DNA of 7,639 bases from a bacterium (GCA_013202595.1 JABMPV010000335.1:1-7639); one strand, 5' to 3'. Shown: positions 1 to 5,131, counted from the stretch's first letter. Program-made: numbers and translations. Notes: generated by a model not told the origin, from the letters alone.

Positions 1-21
1 CCCGGCTGTGTCCTCGTCCTC

Positions 22-41
22 GACGCACGGTGAAGTGCGTC
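22..41 (-). terminator. Terminator-like hairpin after the substrate-binding protein gene
   Basis: GACGCAC and GTGCGTC form a perfect 7-bp stem around a 6-base loop. It lies about 70 bases past the stop of the minus-strand ABC substrate-binding gene. No T-run follows on the minus strand, so an intrinsic terminator is only inferred; such hairpins without U-tails are common in high-GC actinobacteria. The rest of positions 1-112 shows no convincing gene start. Confidence 0.35.
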
Positions 42-112
42 CACGTCCTGCGTCCTTGCCGGATGACGCCCCTGCCTCGCCCTGAACATCGCCAACGTTC
101 CTGGCCAGAGCA

Positions 113-1365
113 CTAGCGCTCGTCCCAGGGGGTCATCGGGTACCTAAGATCGGCAACGGCGGCTTCGGTGGGAGCCACCACGTTGATCACCCCGTCCTGG
201 ATCTGGATCGAGCCCATCGGCTTGGCGACGTTCTTGCCGGTGTCATCGAAGTTGATCGGCCCGTAGAACGTCACTACGTCCAGGTCGTACAGCGCCTGCC
301 GAACGGCGTCCATCTCCAGACTCCCTGCAGACTCGATCGCCATTTGCAGGGCGAGGGCGGTCGCAGCCGACTCTGCGACGTGATAGGTCGGCGGCTCGCC
401 GAACATGGCCTGGGCCCTGGCAGCGAACTCGGCCGTCGTCCCGAAATAGTCACCCTCCCACGACATCGTGGCCTCCCACTGGGTAGGGCCGAGGATGAAT
501 TCCGCGTCGGCTCCGACCTCCTCGACGAACGTCGGGTTGCTCGGCCCCACCGTCATCACCATCGCCCCCGGCGTCCAGTCCAGTTCCTTCGCCGCCCGCA
601 CGAACAGCAGAGCGTCGTTGAAGTGGCCTCCGCCCACGAACACGTCAGGATCGAGGTCCCTGAACTTGGTCATGATGGCCGACACGTCTGCCACGTCCTT
701 GGGGTAGGTCTCGACGGCGAGCACCTCGTAGCCGTACTCCGCAGCCCAGCGCTGTGCACCCTCGGCCACCGAGGTTGGGAAGGCCGTGTCCTCGTACGCT
801 ATGACCACCGTCGTGGCACCCTGGGCAGCCAGCGATTCGAGAGCGGATTGGGTGTAGTTACCAGCCGGTGTCAGCACGGCGAAGATGTTCTGGAAGCCCC
901 GCTCGAAGATCGATTCCGAGGCGCGTTCCCCTCCACCATGATCATGCCGTACGCCTCTGCGGTGGCGCTCGCAGCCATTGTCAGGCCGCTCGAGTACGGG
1001 CCGAGTAGGAAGTCGACCTCATCCTCTGTGATCAGCTTCTCGACGAGGTTGGCCGCCGTGTCGGGGTCGCTCTCGTCGTCGTACATCACCAACTCGACCC
1101 GGTACCGCTGATCACCGACCTGGATGCCGCCGTACTCGTTGTTGACCCAGTCGAGCCAGATGGCATATCCCTGGCGGGTGTCCTCACCCTCCCTGGCGTA
1201 TTTGCCCGTCTCGCTGACCGCCGCCCCGAGCACGATGGTCCCGTCGAACCCGTCTGCCGTGCCGGTGGCCTCCGCCGAGTCGCCCCCATCGTCGTCTACA
1301 CAGCCGGCGGCCAGGAGACCCACGATCAGCAACAAGCTGAAGATCGATCGCGTCATCCGTCCCAT
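113..1365 (-). pseudogene. ABC transporter substrate-binding lipoprotein (branched-chain amino acid/amide type), frameshifted
   Basis: This encodes an extracytoplasmic solute receptor of the Leu/Ile/Val-binding family (Peripla_BP_6 type), which would deliver amino acids or related amides to a Liv-like ABC importer. The N-terminal part (reading frame ending at 871) has a lipoprotein signal peptide with lipobox LAAGC, an acidic linker, and the family opening IVLGAAVSETGKYAREG. It runs on to the hinge-region sequence MVEGNA. The C-terminal part (frame ending at 113) continues from ASESIFERGFQNIF through LTPAGNYTQSALE to the C-terminal lobe. The two frames join if one base is restored near 920-924, giving about 419 residues, the usual family length. 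The ATG at 1365 is preferred: GGGAG lies 5 bases upstream. GTG at 1369-1371 and ATG at 1356 are alternatives. No permease or ATPase gene is visible in the window. Either a true recent pseudogene or a sequencing/assembly error; the rest of the gene is undecayed, so I cannot tell which. Confidence 0.85.
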
Positions 1366-1370
1366 TTCCA

Positions 1371-1380
1371 CTCCCTTTCT
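1371..1380 (-). promoter_or_regulatory. Ribosome binding site of the substrate-binding protein gene
   Basis: Read on the minus strand, AGAAAGGGAG precedes the start. It is only about 5 bases from the ATG at 1363-1365, abuts the GTG at 1369-1371, and is about 14 bases from the ATG at 1354-1356. The spacing favours the middle start. I see no convincing -35/-10 pair between here and 1524, and no gene in that 150-base gap. Confidence 0.5.
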
Positions 1381-1524
1381 ACCGTCGGCGGAGTGATCCG
1401 ATCGGCGTCACACCCTCGGCGTAACGTGACCGCTGGGATCGATGAGCGCTGTGACCGTGCCCCGCAGCCTGCGTTCACACGTACCCATCACTTCCCTACA
1501 ACCTACCCGCGCCGTTCCGTGGCA

Positions 1525-1749
1525 TCAGGGTTTGAGTTCCTCGCTGACCCCGGCTCGCAGGAGGCTGACCACGTAGGAGGCCGTAGAGACCCGGAACCCG
1601 GGGTGGATCTCCTCGGTGACGGCGCCACCGCCAACGATCGGCCGCCGCTCCAGCACCGGTGTCTTCAGTCAGGCCTTCCCGAGGTATCCGGCGGCAGTGA
1701 GGCGTTGGCCCCTCCCCCCGGCGATGAGGGAGTCATTTGTCTGGCTCAT
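1525..1749 (-). pseudogene. Fossil N-terminus of a phytoene-dehydrogenase/PYROXD2-like FAD oxidoreductase
   Basis: A single minus-strand frame beginning at ATG 1747-1749 reads MSQTNDSLIAGGRGQRLTAAGYLGKA, then TGA at 1669-1671, then LKTPVLERRPIVGGGAV, TEEIHPGFRVSTASYVVSLL, and a second TGA at 1525-1527. This is the N-terminal FAD-binding segment of the COG1233 / PYROXD2-like oxidoreductases, whose usual pattern is DxxIIGGGHNGLxxAAYLAKAG, then xLVLERRxxVGGAAVTEE, then a PGFRxSxxSYxxSLL block. The first stop sits exactly where the conserved Gly after AKA is expected, so GGA to TGA is likely. The dinucleotide-binding glycine motif is also damaged (GGRGQR instead of GGGHNG). About 74 codons remain of a protein that is usually near 500 residues, so it cannot be functional. 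Family assignment is from memory of the motif. Confidence 0.7.
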
Positions 1750-1876
1750 GTGGTTGGACTCGTCTGGCGTGGCGACCGGGACTGTGGCGAATCGGGGGTC
1801 ATGCCACCAGCGCCTACGCCTCTCGATCAGGCCGGTGACCGCTGACCGAGGACGGTGGACCATTGCTTCCCGTTTG

Positions 1877-1949
1877 GAACCGCCACAGTTTGTCGTTCAG
1901 ACAGGTGGGAGGGTACGGGTGACGCTGACCGGGAGCGGACTGAAATGGG
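1877..1949 (+). repeat. Dispersed repeat, copy D
   Basis: This segment starts GAACCGCCACA, contains CGTTCAG, GGTG and GAGGGT, and ends with GACCGGGAGCGGACT. Its closest relative in the window is copy C (5533-5633): the order of these blocks and nearly the same spacing are shared, for example GACCGGG(A/G)GCGGACT near the right end. It lies about 40 bases past the point where the Doc-like toxin remnant loses recognisable homology (read on the minus strand). No open frame in it looks coding. Confidence 0.55.
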
Positions 1950-1988
1950 TAAGGAGAAGATGGCTCGTTCTCTGAGCCAGACGGCGGT

Positions 1989-2054
1989 CCACCTCTCATC
2001 TACCTTTCCGGCGGCGATGGCGAGCATTTCGGCGACGGTGAGGTAACGGGTCAC
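1989..2054 (-). pseudogene. Truncated Doc-like (Fic/Doc) toxin remnant
   Basis: A GTG start at 2052-2054 overlaps the TGA of the upstream antitoxin by four bases (GTGA), the usual coupling in toxin-antitoxin operons. The first residues, MTRYLTVAEMLAIAAG, match the opening of Doc-type toxins, which often begin MxRYLTxxEVLAIH or similar. After about residue 20 the frame runs on to a stop at 1827 with no sign of the rest of the family, in particular no HPFxDGNKR Fic motif. The gene is therefore truncated and cannot phosphorylate a target as intact Doc does to EF-Tu. The similarity is short, so identity rests on both the N-terminus and the operon position. The truncation lies close to dispersed repeat copy D. 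Confidence 0.5.
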
Positions 2055-2260
2055 TGAGCGAGGCGCTCGAGGAACTCCTTGTCACGCTCGATCAACCGGC
2101 GGGCCCGTTCGGTGAAGTCACCGGCGGCCCGGGCACGTTCGATCTCGGCGCTCAGGGCGTCGACGATGAGCTGGCTGAGGCTGGTGCCCCGGACCCGGGC
2201 GGCGGTGTCGGCGGTGTCGTCGGTGTCGTCGGGGAGCCGGACGGTGGTCTGCTTCCTCAT
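2051..2260 (-). CDS. Ribbon-helix-helix antitoxin (CopG/Arc type) of a type II toxin-antitoxin pair
   Basis: A 69-residue protein with the RHH layout: a beta strand near residues 4-10 (QTTVRLP), a first helix, the turn GTSLSQ at 25-30, and a second helix (LIVDALSAEIERA). An acidic/basic C-terminal tail (residues 45-69) is the kind that wraps a toxin. RHH dimers bind DNA through the strand and repress their own operon; here three TCATGR boxes at 8-bp spacing lie 20-40 bases upstream. The four-base GTGA overlap with a truncated Doc-like frame indicates that this was the first gene of an antitoxin-toxin operon. The partner is now broken, leaving an orphan antitoxin. Residues 12-20 (DTDDTADTA) come from a short GTC-rich tandem repeat and may have been altered by slippage. 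The start has no good Shine-Dalgarno sequence. I am confident of the fold, less so of continued expression. Confidence 0.8.
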   Translation of the reverse strand: MRKQTTVRLPDDTDDTADTAARVRGTSLSQLIVDALSAEIERARAAGDFTERARRLIERDKEFLERLAQ

Positions 2261-2277
2261 AGCGACACCAGGTCCGA

Positions 2278-2303
2278 CATCATGAACTCATGGAATCATG
2301 ATC
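2278..2303. promoter_or_regulatory. Candidate operator: three TCATGR boxes at 8-bp spacing
   Basis: On the plus strand TCATGA (2280), TCATGG (2288) and TCATGA (2296) recur exactly every 8 bases, and ATCATGAT at 2295-2302 is a perfect palindrome. The array lies just upstream of the RHH antitoxin start at 2260. Regular short iterons are a typical target of RHH dimers, which bind side by side along DNA, so autorepression is a reasonable inference. The same bases supply the ATG used by the plus-strand DUF11 frame, so that ATG is probably not a real start. Confidence 0.55.
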
Positions 2304-2740
2304 GCCAGACTGCCAATGTGTTGTCTTCCGACAACGATGGGGATGGTGTGGTATCGCCTGGTGATGTGGTCGAGTATTCGATCACGGTCGCCAATGTGGG
2401 TAGCGCGGCAGCGTCGGGGGTATCGTTGACCGACTCGATCCCGGCGCTCACAACGATCGTTCCGGGTTCGGTGACCACGTCACAGGGAACGGTCGTGTCG
2501 GAGGATCCAGTCGGTGTTGATTTCGGCGCGATGGCGGGTGGCGGGACTGCCACTGTGACATTCCGGGTTGTGTTGGACGATCCCTTCCCCCTCGGGATCA
2601 CGGAGGTCGCCAACCAGGGCACGGTGACAAGCGACCAACTACCGCCGGTGCTCACCGACGACCCCGACGCCGCTGGAGACACCGATCCCACCGTCACCCC
2701 GGTGGTGGCGGCACCCGACTTGGTGGTGTCGAGGATTTGA
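2282..2740 (+). pseudogene. Orphan single DUF11 repeat unit from a large surface protein
   Basis: The plus-strand frame translates to a clear DUF11 (conserved repeat, TIGR01451-like) module: NVLSSDNDGDGVVSPGD, then VVEYSITVANVGSAAASGV, then LTDSIPALTTIVPGS, a GTATVTFRVVLDD block, VANQGTV, and the linker DLVVSRI before the stop. Such Ig-like beta modules normally occur as long tandem arrays in secreted or cell-wall proteins of several hundred to thousands of residues. Here about one period survives (roughly 2317-2731). There is no signal peptide, no anchor and no good ribosome binding site, and the first codons overlap the RHH operator. The expected next-unit sequence VVSKTD is replaced by VVSRI and a stop exactly where a segment shared with repeat copy B begins. 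It is the only plus-strand coding segment in the window. Most likely a fragment left by recombination; a short expressed protein is less likely. Confidence 0.7.
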
Positions 2741-2745
2741 ACCCT

Positions 2746-2765
2746 ACCGATCAGCGGCGATCGGT
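2746..2765. terminator. Hairpin following the DUF11 fragment
   Basis: ACCGATC and GATCGGT form a perfect 7-bp stem with the loop AGCGGC, starting 6 bases after the plus-strand stop. There is no T-run on either strand. It could act as a terminator for the plus-strand fragment or simply be part of the left end of dispersed repeat A. Confidence 0.3.
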
Positions 2766-2775
2766 GTCTGGGAGA

Positions 2776-2906
2776 GCGGATCGGGCGGCTGGACTTGACC
2801 CGCTGCCAGTCGTCCTCTGGCGGGCACAGACTGTGCCACCGCCGCACCTTGTGGTTTGGGCAGGTCACGGGTAGTTGAGGGTGCGGACTGGCCGCGGACT
2901 GTGGGA
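2776..2906 (+). repeat. Dispersed repeat, copy A
   Basis: The left end is GCGGATCGGGCGGCTGGACT (2776). The centre is CTGGCGGGCACA, then CACCGCCGCACCTTGTGGTT. The right end is the 27-base element starting GGGTGCGGACTGG at 2879 and ending CGCGGACTGTGGG at 2905. Copy B shares the centre and 21 of 27 bases of the right element. The centre folds: GGCGG plus GCACAG (2819-2829) pairs with CTGTGC plus CCGCC (2831-2843), with a two-base bulge and a few central bases open as the loop. The copy lies about 60 bases past the stop of the minus-strand nitroreductase-like gene. Confidence 0.6.
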
Positions 2907-2967
2907 TGAGGCGGGTCATCGAGTGAGATCGCAGATCACCAGGTGACGCTTCTCGGTCGAGTCGACA

Positions 2968-3588
2968 TCAGCGCCCGCGCCGGCCGAACCACGAGCCTGC
3001 CAAGAACGCCAACCCCAGGGGCCACCAGATCCAGGCGAGATCACCCGGCCCGATCGGAGCGTCTTCTCTTTCCACCGGCGTGATACGGAGCAGGCGGTAG
3101 CTATCGGTGGCTGCGGCGAGGGTCTCGTCTGAGGCAACCTTCGGGTTGAGTCCGACCGACCGGGAGGCGAACCCGGAGTCGATGAGCACCCGGCGCATCA
3201 GAGGGAGCCGCTCGGAGGAGTCCGAGACGTCGACTGCCGCGGCCGTCCACCGTCCATCGGGCAGCCAGATGGCAATGTCTGGTTGGGCGAGCACATTGCG
3301 ATACCAGTCGGTCCGCGGCCCGAACCCGGCCAGGCAGTAGGTGTCGGGCCCGCACCGGGTGAAGTTGACCGGTGTGCGATAGGCCGCTCCACTCTTCCGC
3401 CCGACATGCTCGATGACCATCAGGCGCCCGAACCCGGCCGGCCACAGATCGGTGGACCACCCGAGCCCGGTCCGCCAGATCAACAGCATCCATCGGTTCA
3501 TTCCTCGGAATGACCGGCGGAGCCGCTCCAGCATCTTGGGGTCGAAGACCTTCTCGTAGCGGGAGGCGAAGCCAGGCTCTGAGGTCAT
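2968..3588 (-). CDS. Deazaflavin (F420)-dependent nitroreductase-family protein with C-terminal membrane segment
   Basis: A 206-residue protein of the Ddn-like nitroreductase/quinone-reductase family (PF04075), a split beta-barrel group in which characterised actinobacterial members use reduced F420 to reduce quinones or nitro compounds. Visible family marks are VIEHVGRKSGAAYRTPVNF at residues 58-76 (the GRKSG signature contacting the cofactor phosphate), CLAGFG at 85-90, and DWYRNVLAQPDIAIWLPDG at 94-112. Residues 120-170 carry the VSD, LIDSGF and YRLLRI blocks seen in longer members. The minimal family length is about 150, so this protein has an extra N-terminus of about 40 residues. A C-terminal hydrophobic helix (residues 184-202, WIWWPLGLAFLAG) ends in RRGR, which suggests attachment to the inner face of the membrane, near quinones. 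The start at 3586-3588 lacks a strong ribosome binding site; an ATG 9 bases further upstream is another option. Cofactor use is inferred from family, not seen. Confidence 0.82.
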   Translation of the reverse strand: MTSEPGFASRYEKVFDPKMLERLRRSFRGMNRWMLLIWRTGLGWSTDLWPAGFGRLMVIEHVGRKSGAAYRTPVNFTRCGPDTYCLAGFGPRTDWYRNVLAQPDIAIWLPDGRWTAAAVDVSDSSERLPLMRRVLIDSGFASRSVGLNPKVASDETLAAATDSYRLLRITPVEREDAPIGPGDLAWIWWPLGLAFLAGSWFGRRGR

Positions 3589-3768
3589 ACGGTCATCGAA
3601 GCTCAGTCGCCTGGCGGCGGCTAGTGCCGAAGGACCGGATCGTCTCAGTCTCTGGGCGACGGGGGCTCAGCGGCAGATGCATGGTGTGTCATGCGCCGAA
3701 TCGATCGCGAGCCTCGCGGGATCGGTCAACCTTGCTGATTGCCAGATCGCATAGCACCCGCCCTGCAG

Positions 3769-3824
3769 CACCGCCCCGCCTTGTTGCTCCGGAAGGTCAC
3801 CAGCAATGGAGAGTGCTGACTCCC
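3769..3824 (+). repeat. Dispersed repeat, copy E (most diverged)
   Basis: The segment CACCGCCCCGCCTTGTTGCT, followed by an AGGTCAC block, aligns without gaps to positions 2837-2871 of copy A at 26 of 35 bases. It is followed by GAGAGTGCTGACTCCC, which resembles the GAGGGTGCGGACT stretch of copy A. The right-hand GCGGACTGTGGG element is not recognisable. It is in the same orientation as the other copies and lies past the 3' end of the minus-strand toxin operon. This is the least certain member. Confidence 0.4.
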
Positions 3825-3880
3825 AGTTCATCCTTCACCACTGACTGACGATTGGACCTTCCCGTGCAGTTGTCTGGGAG

Positions 3881-3908
3881 GACGGTCACGTCCTCTGACG
3901 TGACCGTC
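3881..3908 (-). terminator. Perfect 12-bp hairpin after the DUF1778-GNAT operon
   Basis: GACGGTCACGTC (3881-3892) and GACGTGACCGTC (3897-3908) are exact reverse complements around the four-base loop CTCT. The hairpin is about 54 bases past the toxin stop. No T-run follows on the minus strand. It is best explained as an actinobacterial-type terminator; a binding site for a dimeric regulator is an alternative, since the arm is long and perfect. Confidence 0.6.
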
Positions 3909-3961
3909 GGTTGGTAGAGATGACGGTGCTCGGTCGTTGGGTCGTCGCGACTAGACAGTCA

Positions 3962-4486
3962 TCATTCCCGTTCAAGAGAGCGCCGTAGATCCTTCATCAG
4001 GAGGAACATCTGGAGCGGATCCACCGGAGATTCCTCGAATCCGTAGCGCTCGTAGAACGCCTTGGCTCGGATGTCCTGGGCGTCGACTAGAAGGGCACGC
4101 GCTCCTATGGTGTCGGCTGCAGCCGCCACGCGGAGCAGTGCGTCCTTCAGCAGGGCAGCGCCGAGACCCGCTCCCTGTTCGGTCTGGTCCACTGCGAAGC
4201 GGGCGAGCAGGATTACCGGAACGGGAAGGCGGGGAAGACCTTTGCTGATTCGGCGTGGAGCGTGAGTTGGCTCGACACTCCCCGCCGCGAGCGCGTAGTA
4301 CCCGACGACGAGGTCACCTTTGCAAACGACGTAGGTCTGAGTGAAGTCCGCTCGCTGGTTTCCGGCAGCGAACCGCTTCAGCCAATCGTTGAGGTTCTCT
4401 ACACCGCAATCGAAGGATTCGCAGTCGTGGTGTGGCCCGAGAGCCTGGACTGACGCGAGCGGCTGGTCTTCTGCGCTAATCGTCAA
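3962..4486 (-). CDS. GNAT-family toxin (TacT/AtaT-like tRNA acetyltransferase)
   Basis: A 174-residue GNAT acetyltransferase in the second position of a DUF1778-GNAT toxin-antitoxin pair. Characterised relatives (TacT, AtaT, KacT) transfer acetyl from acetyl-CoA to the amino group of aminoacyl-tRNA and so stop translation. Visible marks: FDCGVENLNDWL at residues 25-36, typical of these toxins; VVGYYALAAG at 60-69; motif A, ARFAVDQTEQGAGLGAALL, at 95-113, with the acetyl-CoA pyrophosphate loop QGAGLG at 104-109; and FYERYGF at 144-150, in which Tyr145 is the likely catalytic residue. Length is normal and nothing is disrupted. The start is a TTG at 4484-4486, overlapping the antitoxin stop by 11 bases, so translation is probably coupled and kept low. 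The tRNA target cannot be told from the sequence. Confidence 0.88.
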   Translation of the reverse strand: MTISAEDQPLASVQALGPHHDCESFDCGVENLNDWLKRFAAGNQRADFTQTYVVCKGDLVVGYYALAAGSVEPTHAPRRISKGLPRLPVPVILLARFAVDQTEQGAGLGAALLKDALLRVAAAADTIGARALLVDAQDIRAKAFYERYGFEESPVDPLQMFLLMKDLRRSLERE

Positions 4487-4778
4487 GGACCGATGGTCGA
4501 GCTAGGAGTTCGCGGAGTTGTGGCTTGACAGTCGCTGGGCGTTCAAGAGCCTCGCTGAAGATGCTCCAATCTTTCTCGTCGAGCACGAACCGGCGACGAT
4601 CGGAGAGGACTCGCCTGGCGCGGGTCATCGCTCCCAGCAGAACGAAGGAGCTGAGTGTTTCGCCCGTCGAAGCAGCTGCCTGGCGGATCAATTGATCCTC
4701 TTCACGGCTCGCTCGTAGCTGAAATCGAGCTGACTTGGTTTCGCTGCCTCGAGTCGTGCGAGTGGTTATGTCAGTCAT
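4476..4778 (-). CDS. DUF1778-family ribbon-helix-helix antitoxin (TacA/AtaR-like)
   Basis: A 100-residue DUF1778 antitoxin. The N-terminal RHH part is residues 14-57 (TKSARFQLRASREEDQLIRQ, then a helix with TGETLSSFVLLGA), which forms a DNA-binding dimer. The C-terminal part, RRFVLDEKDWSIFSEALERP (residues 62-81) and the following PQLRELL, is the toxin-neutralising arm that covers the GNAT acetyl-CoA site in solved complexes. The ATG at 4776-4778 is chosen because GGAGGT lies 7 bases upstream. A longer in-frame extension to 5045 would run through the promoter and is not family-like. The antitoxin precedes and overlaps the toxin, the standard order for this type. It probably represses the promoter described at 4800-4828 together with the toxin. 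Confidence 0.88.
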   Translation of the reverse strand: MTDITTRTTRGSETKSARFQLRASREEDQLIRQAAASTGETLSSFVLLGAMTRARRVLSDRRRFVLDEKDWSIFSEALERPATVKPQLRELLARPSVLDD

Positions 4779-4795
4779 TCGGCGAACCTCCGTGC

Positions 4796-4812
4796 GTACA
4801 TTGTACGTACAA
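4796..4812. promoter_or_regulatory. Candidate antitoxin operator: overlapping GTAC palindromes on the -10 box
   Basis: TTGTACGTACAA (4801-4812) is a perfect 12-base palindrome and GTACATTGTAC (4796-4806) is a perfect odd-length inverted repeat. Together they give three GTAC units in 15 bases, covering the -10 element. A dimeric RHH antitoxin bound here would block the polymerase, which fits the autoregulation known for DUF1778-GNAT operons. That this is the actual site is an inference. Confidence 0.6.
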
Positions 4813-4828
4813 GATCTCAATCGGTCAA
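4800..4828 (-). promoter_or_regulatory. Near-consensus promoter of the DUF1778-GNAT operon
   Basis: Read on the minus strand, TTGACC (4828-4823) is followed by a 17-base spacer and TACAAT (4805-4800), a near-perfect sigma-70-type -35/-10 pair. A start near 4792-4794 gives a leader of only about 15 bases, which contains the GGAGGT ribosome binding site (4786-4791). Confidence 0.8.
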
Positions 4829-4983
4829 GGTAACCGACAACTGAAGGGTTCCCGAGTCCGCCACTCCATAGATGCCTGGCCTTCGCCTCTCCCCACCCCA
4901 CTCCAAGCGAATCCGGCGCTCTTCCAATTCTGGCGCCTACACCCCTACCCGGTGGTCTCACGGCACGGGTCGAGGATTGAGTT
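4829..4983. other. Spacer upstream of the toxin-antitoxin promoter
   Basis: I see no gene, clear RNA or promoter in this stretch. Together with repeat B and the short gap to 5175 it makes a 350-base gene-free interval. GTCGAGGATT at 4969 is shared exactly with 2729-2738 at the end of the DUF11 fragment, which may mark a common left boundary of repeat copies A and B. Confidence 0.4.
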
Positions 4984-5121
4984 GGTGAACGGCGGACGGT
5001 TTCGACTGTGGCCGGCCTGGCGGGCACATACCAGCGACAAGGCACCGCCCCGGCATGTGGTTCGTGGCTGGTGGTCCGGCGTTTGGTAGGACCTGGATGC
5101 GGATCCCCGGCGGACTGTGGG
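4984..5121 (+). repeat. Dispersed repeat, copy B
   Basis: The left element contains GCGGACGGTTTCGACTGTGG (from about 4992). The centre begins CTGGCGGGCACA at 5017 and continues with GGCACCGCCCCGGCATGTGG. The right element runs from GGATGCGGATCCCC at 5095 to GGCGGACTGTGGG at 5121. Left and right elements resemble each other in direct orientation, as they do in copy A. GGCGG and CCGCC flanking the central segment could pair. It starts about 55 bases past the stop of the minus-strand repeat-protein remnant. Confidence 0.6.
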
Positions 5122-5131
5122 CCCGGCGTGT

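Larger units (their letters stand above)
3589..3961. other. Gene-free gap between the GNAT toxin and the nitroreductase-like gene
   Basis: Neither strand carries a convincing gene over these 373 bases. What can be seen is a strong hairpin at 3881-3908, dispersed repeat copy E at 3769-3824, and an imperfect hairpin at 3702-3724 (CGATCGCGA against TCGC-GG-GATCG, with a two-base bulge). I find no clear -35/-10 pair for the downstream nitroreductase-like gene. Confidence 0.5.

Noticed and set aside
344..1111. Plus-strand open frame of 255 codons
   Set aside because: It is antisense to the substrate-binding protein gene, rich in Arg and His with no recognisable fold.
1393..1845. Plus-strand open frame of 150 codons in the left gap
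   Set aside because: There is no ribosome binding site or family likeness, and it overlaps the oxidoreductase fossil, which explains the sequence better.
2205..2236. Short GTC/GGTGTC tandem repeat as a possible satellite or CRISPR remnant
   Set aside because: It is a short in-frame slippage tract inside the antitoxin gene; no spaced direct repeats typical of CRISPR occur anywhere in the window.
2715..2745. tRNA-like 3' end on the minus strand (GGTTCAAATCC followed by CACCACCA)
   Set aside because: The TTCAAAT loop looks right, but the T-stem pairs poorly and no matching acceptor 5' strand (GGTGTCG) or anticodon arm lies at the proper distance. The bases are mostly explained by the DUF11 coding end and the repeat edge.
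4846..4869. tRNA-like 3' end on the plus strand (GGGTTCCCGAGTCC, GCCACTCCA)
   Set aside because: The T-loop has the wrong length and no partner for the acceptor stem is found upstream, where the toxin-antitoxin promoter lies.
4779..5045. N-terminal extension of the DUF1778 antitoxin
   Set aside because: It would read through the promoter, operator and repeat B, and it lacks any family similarity; the ATG at 4778 has an ideal ribosome binding site.
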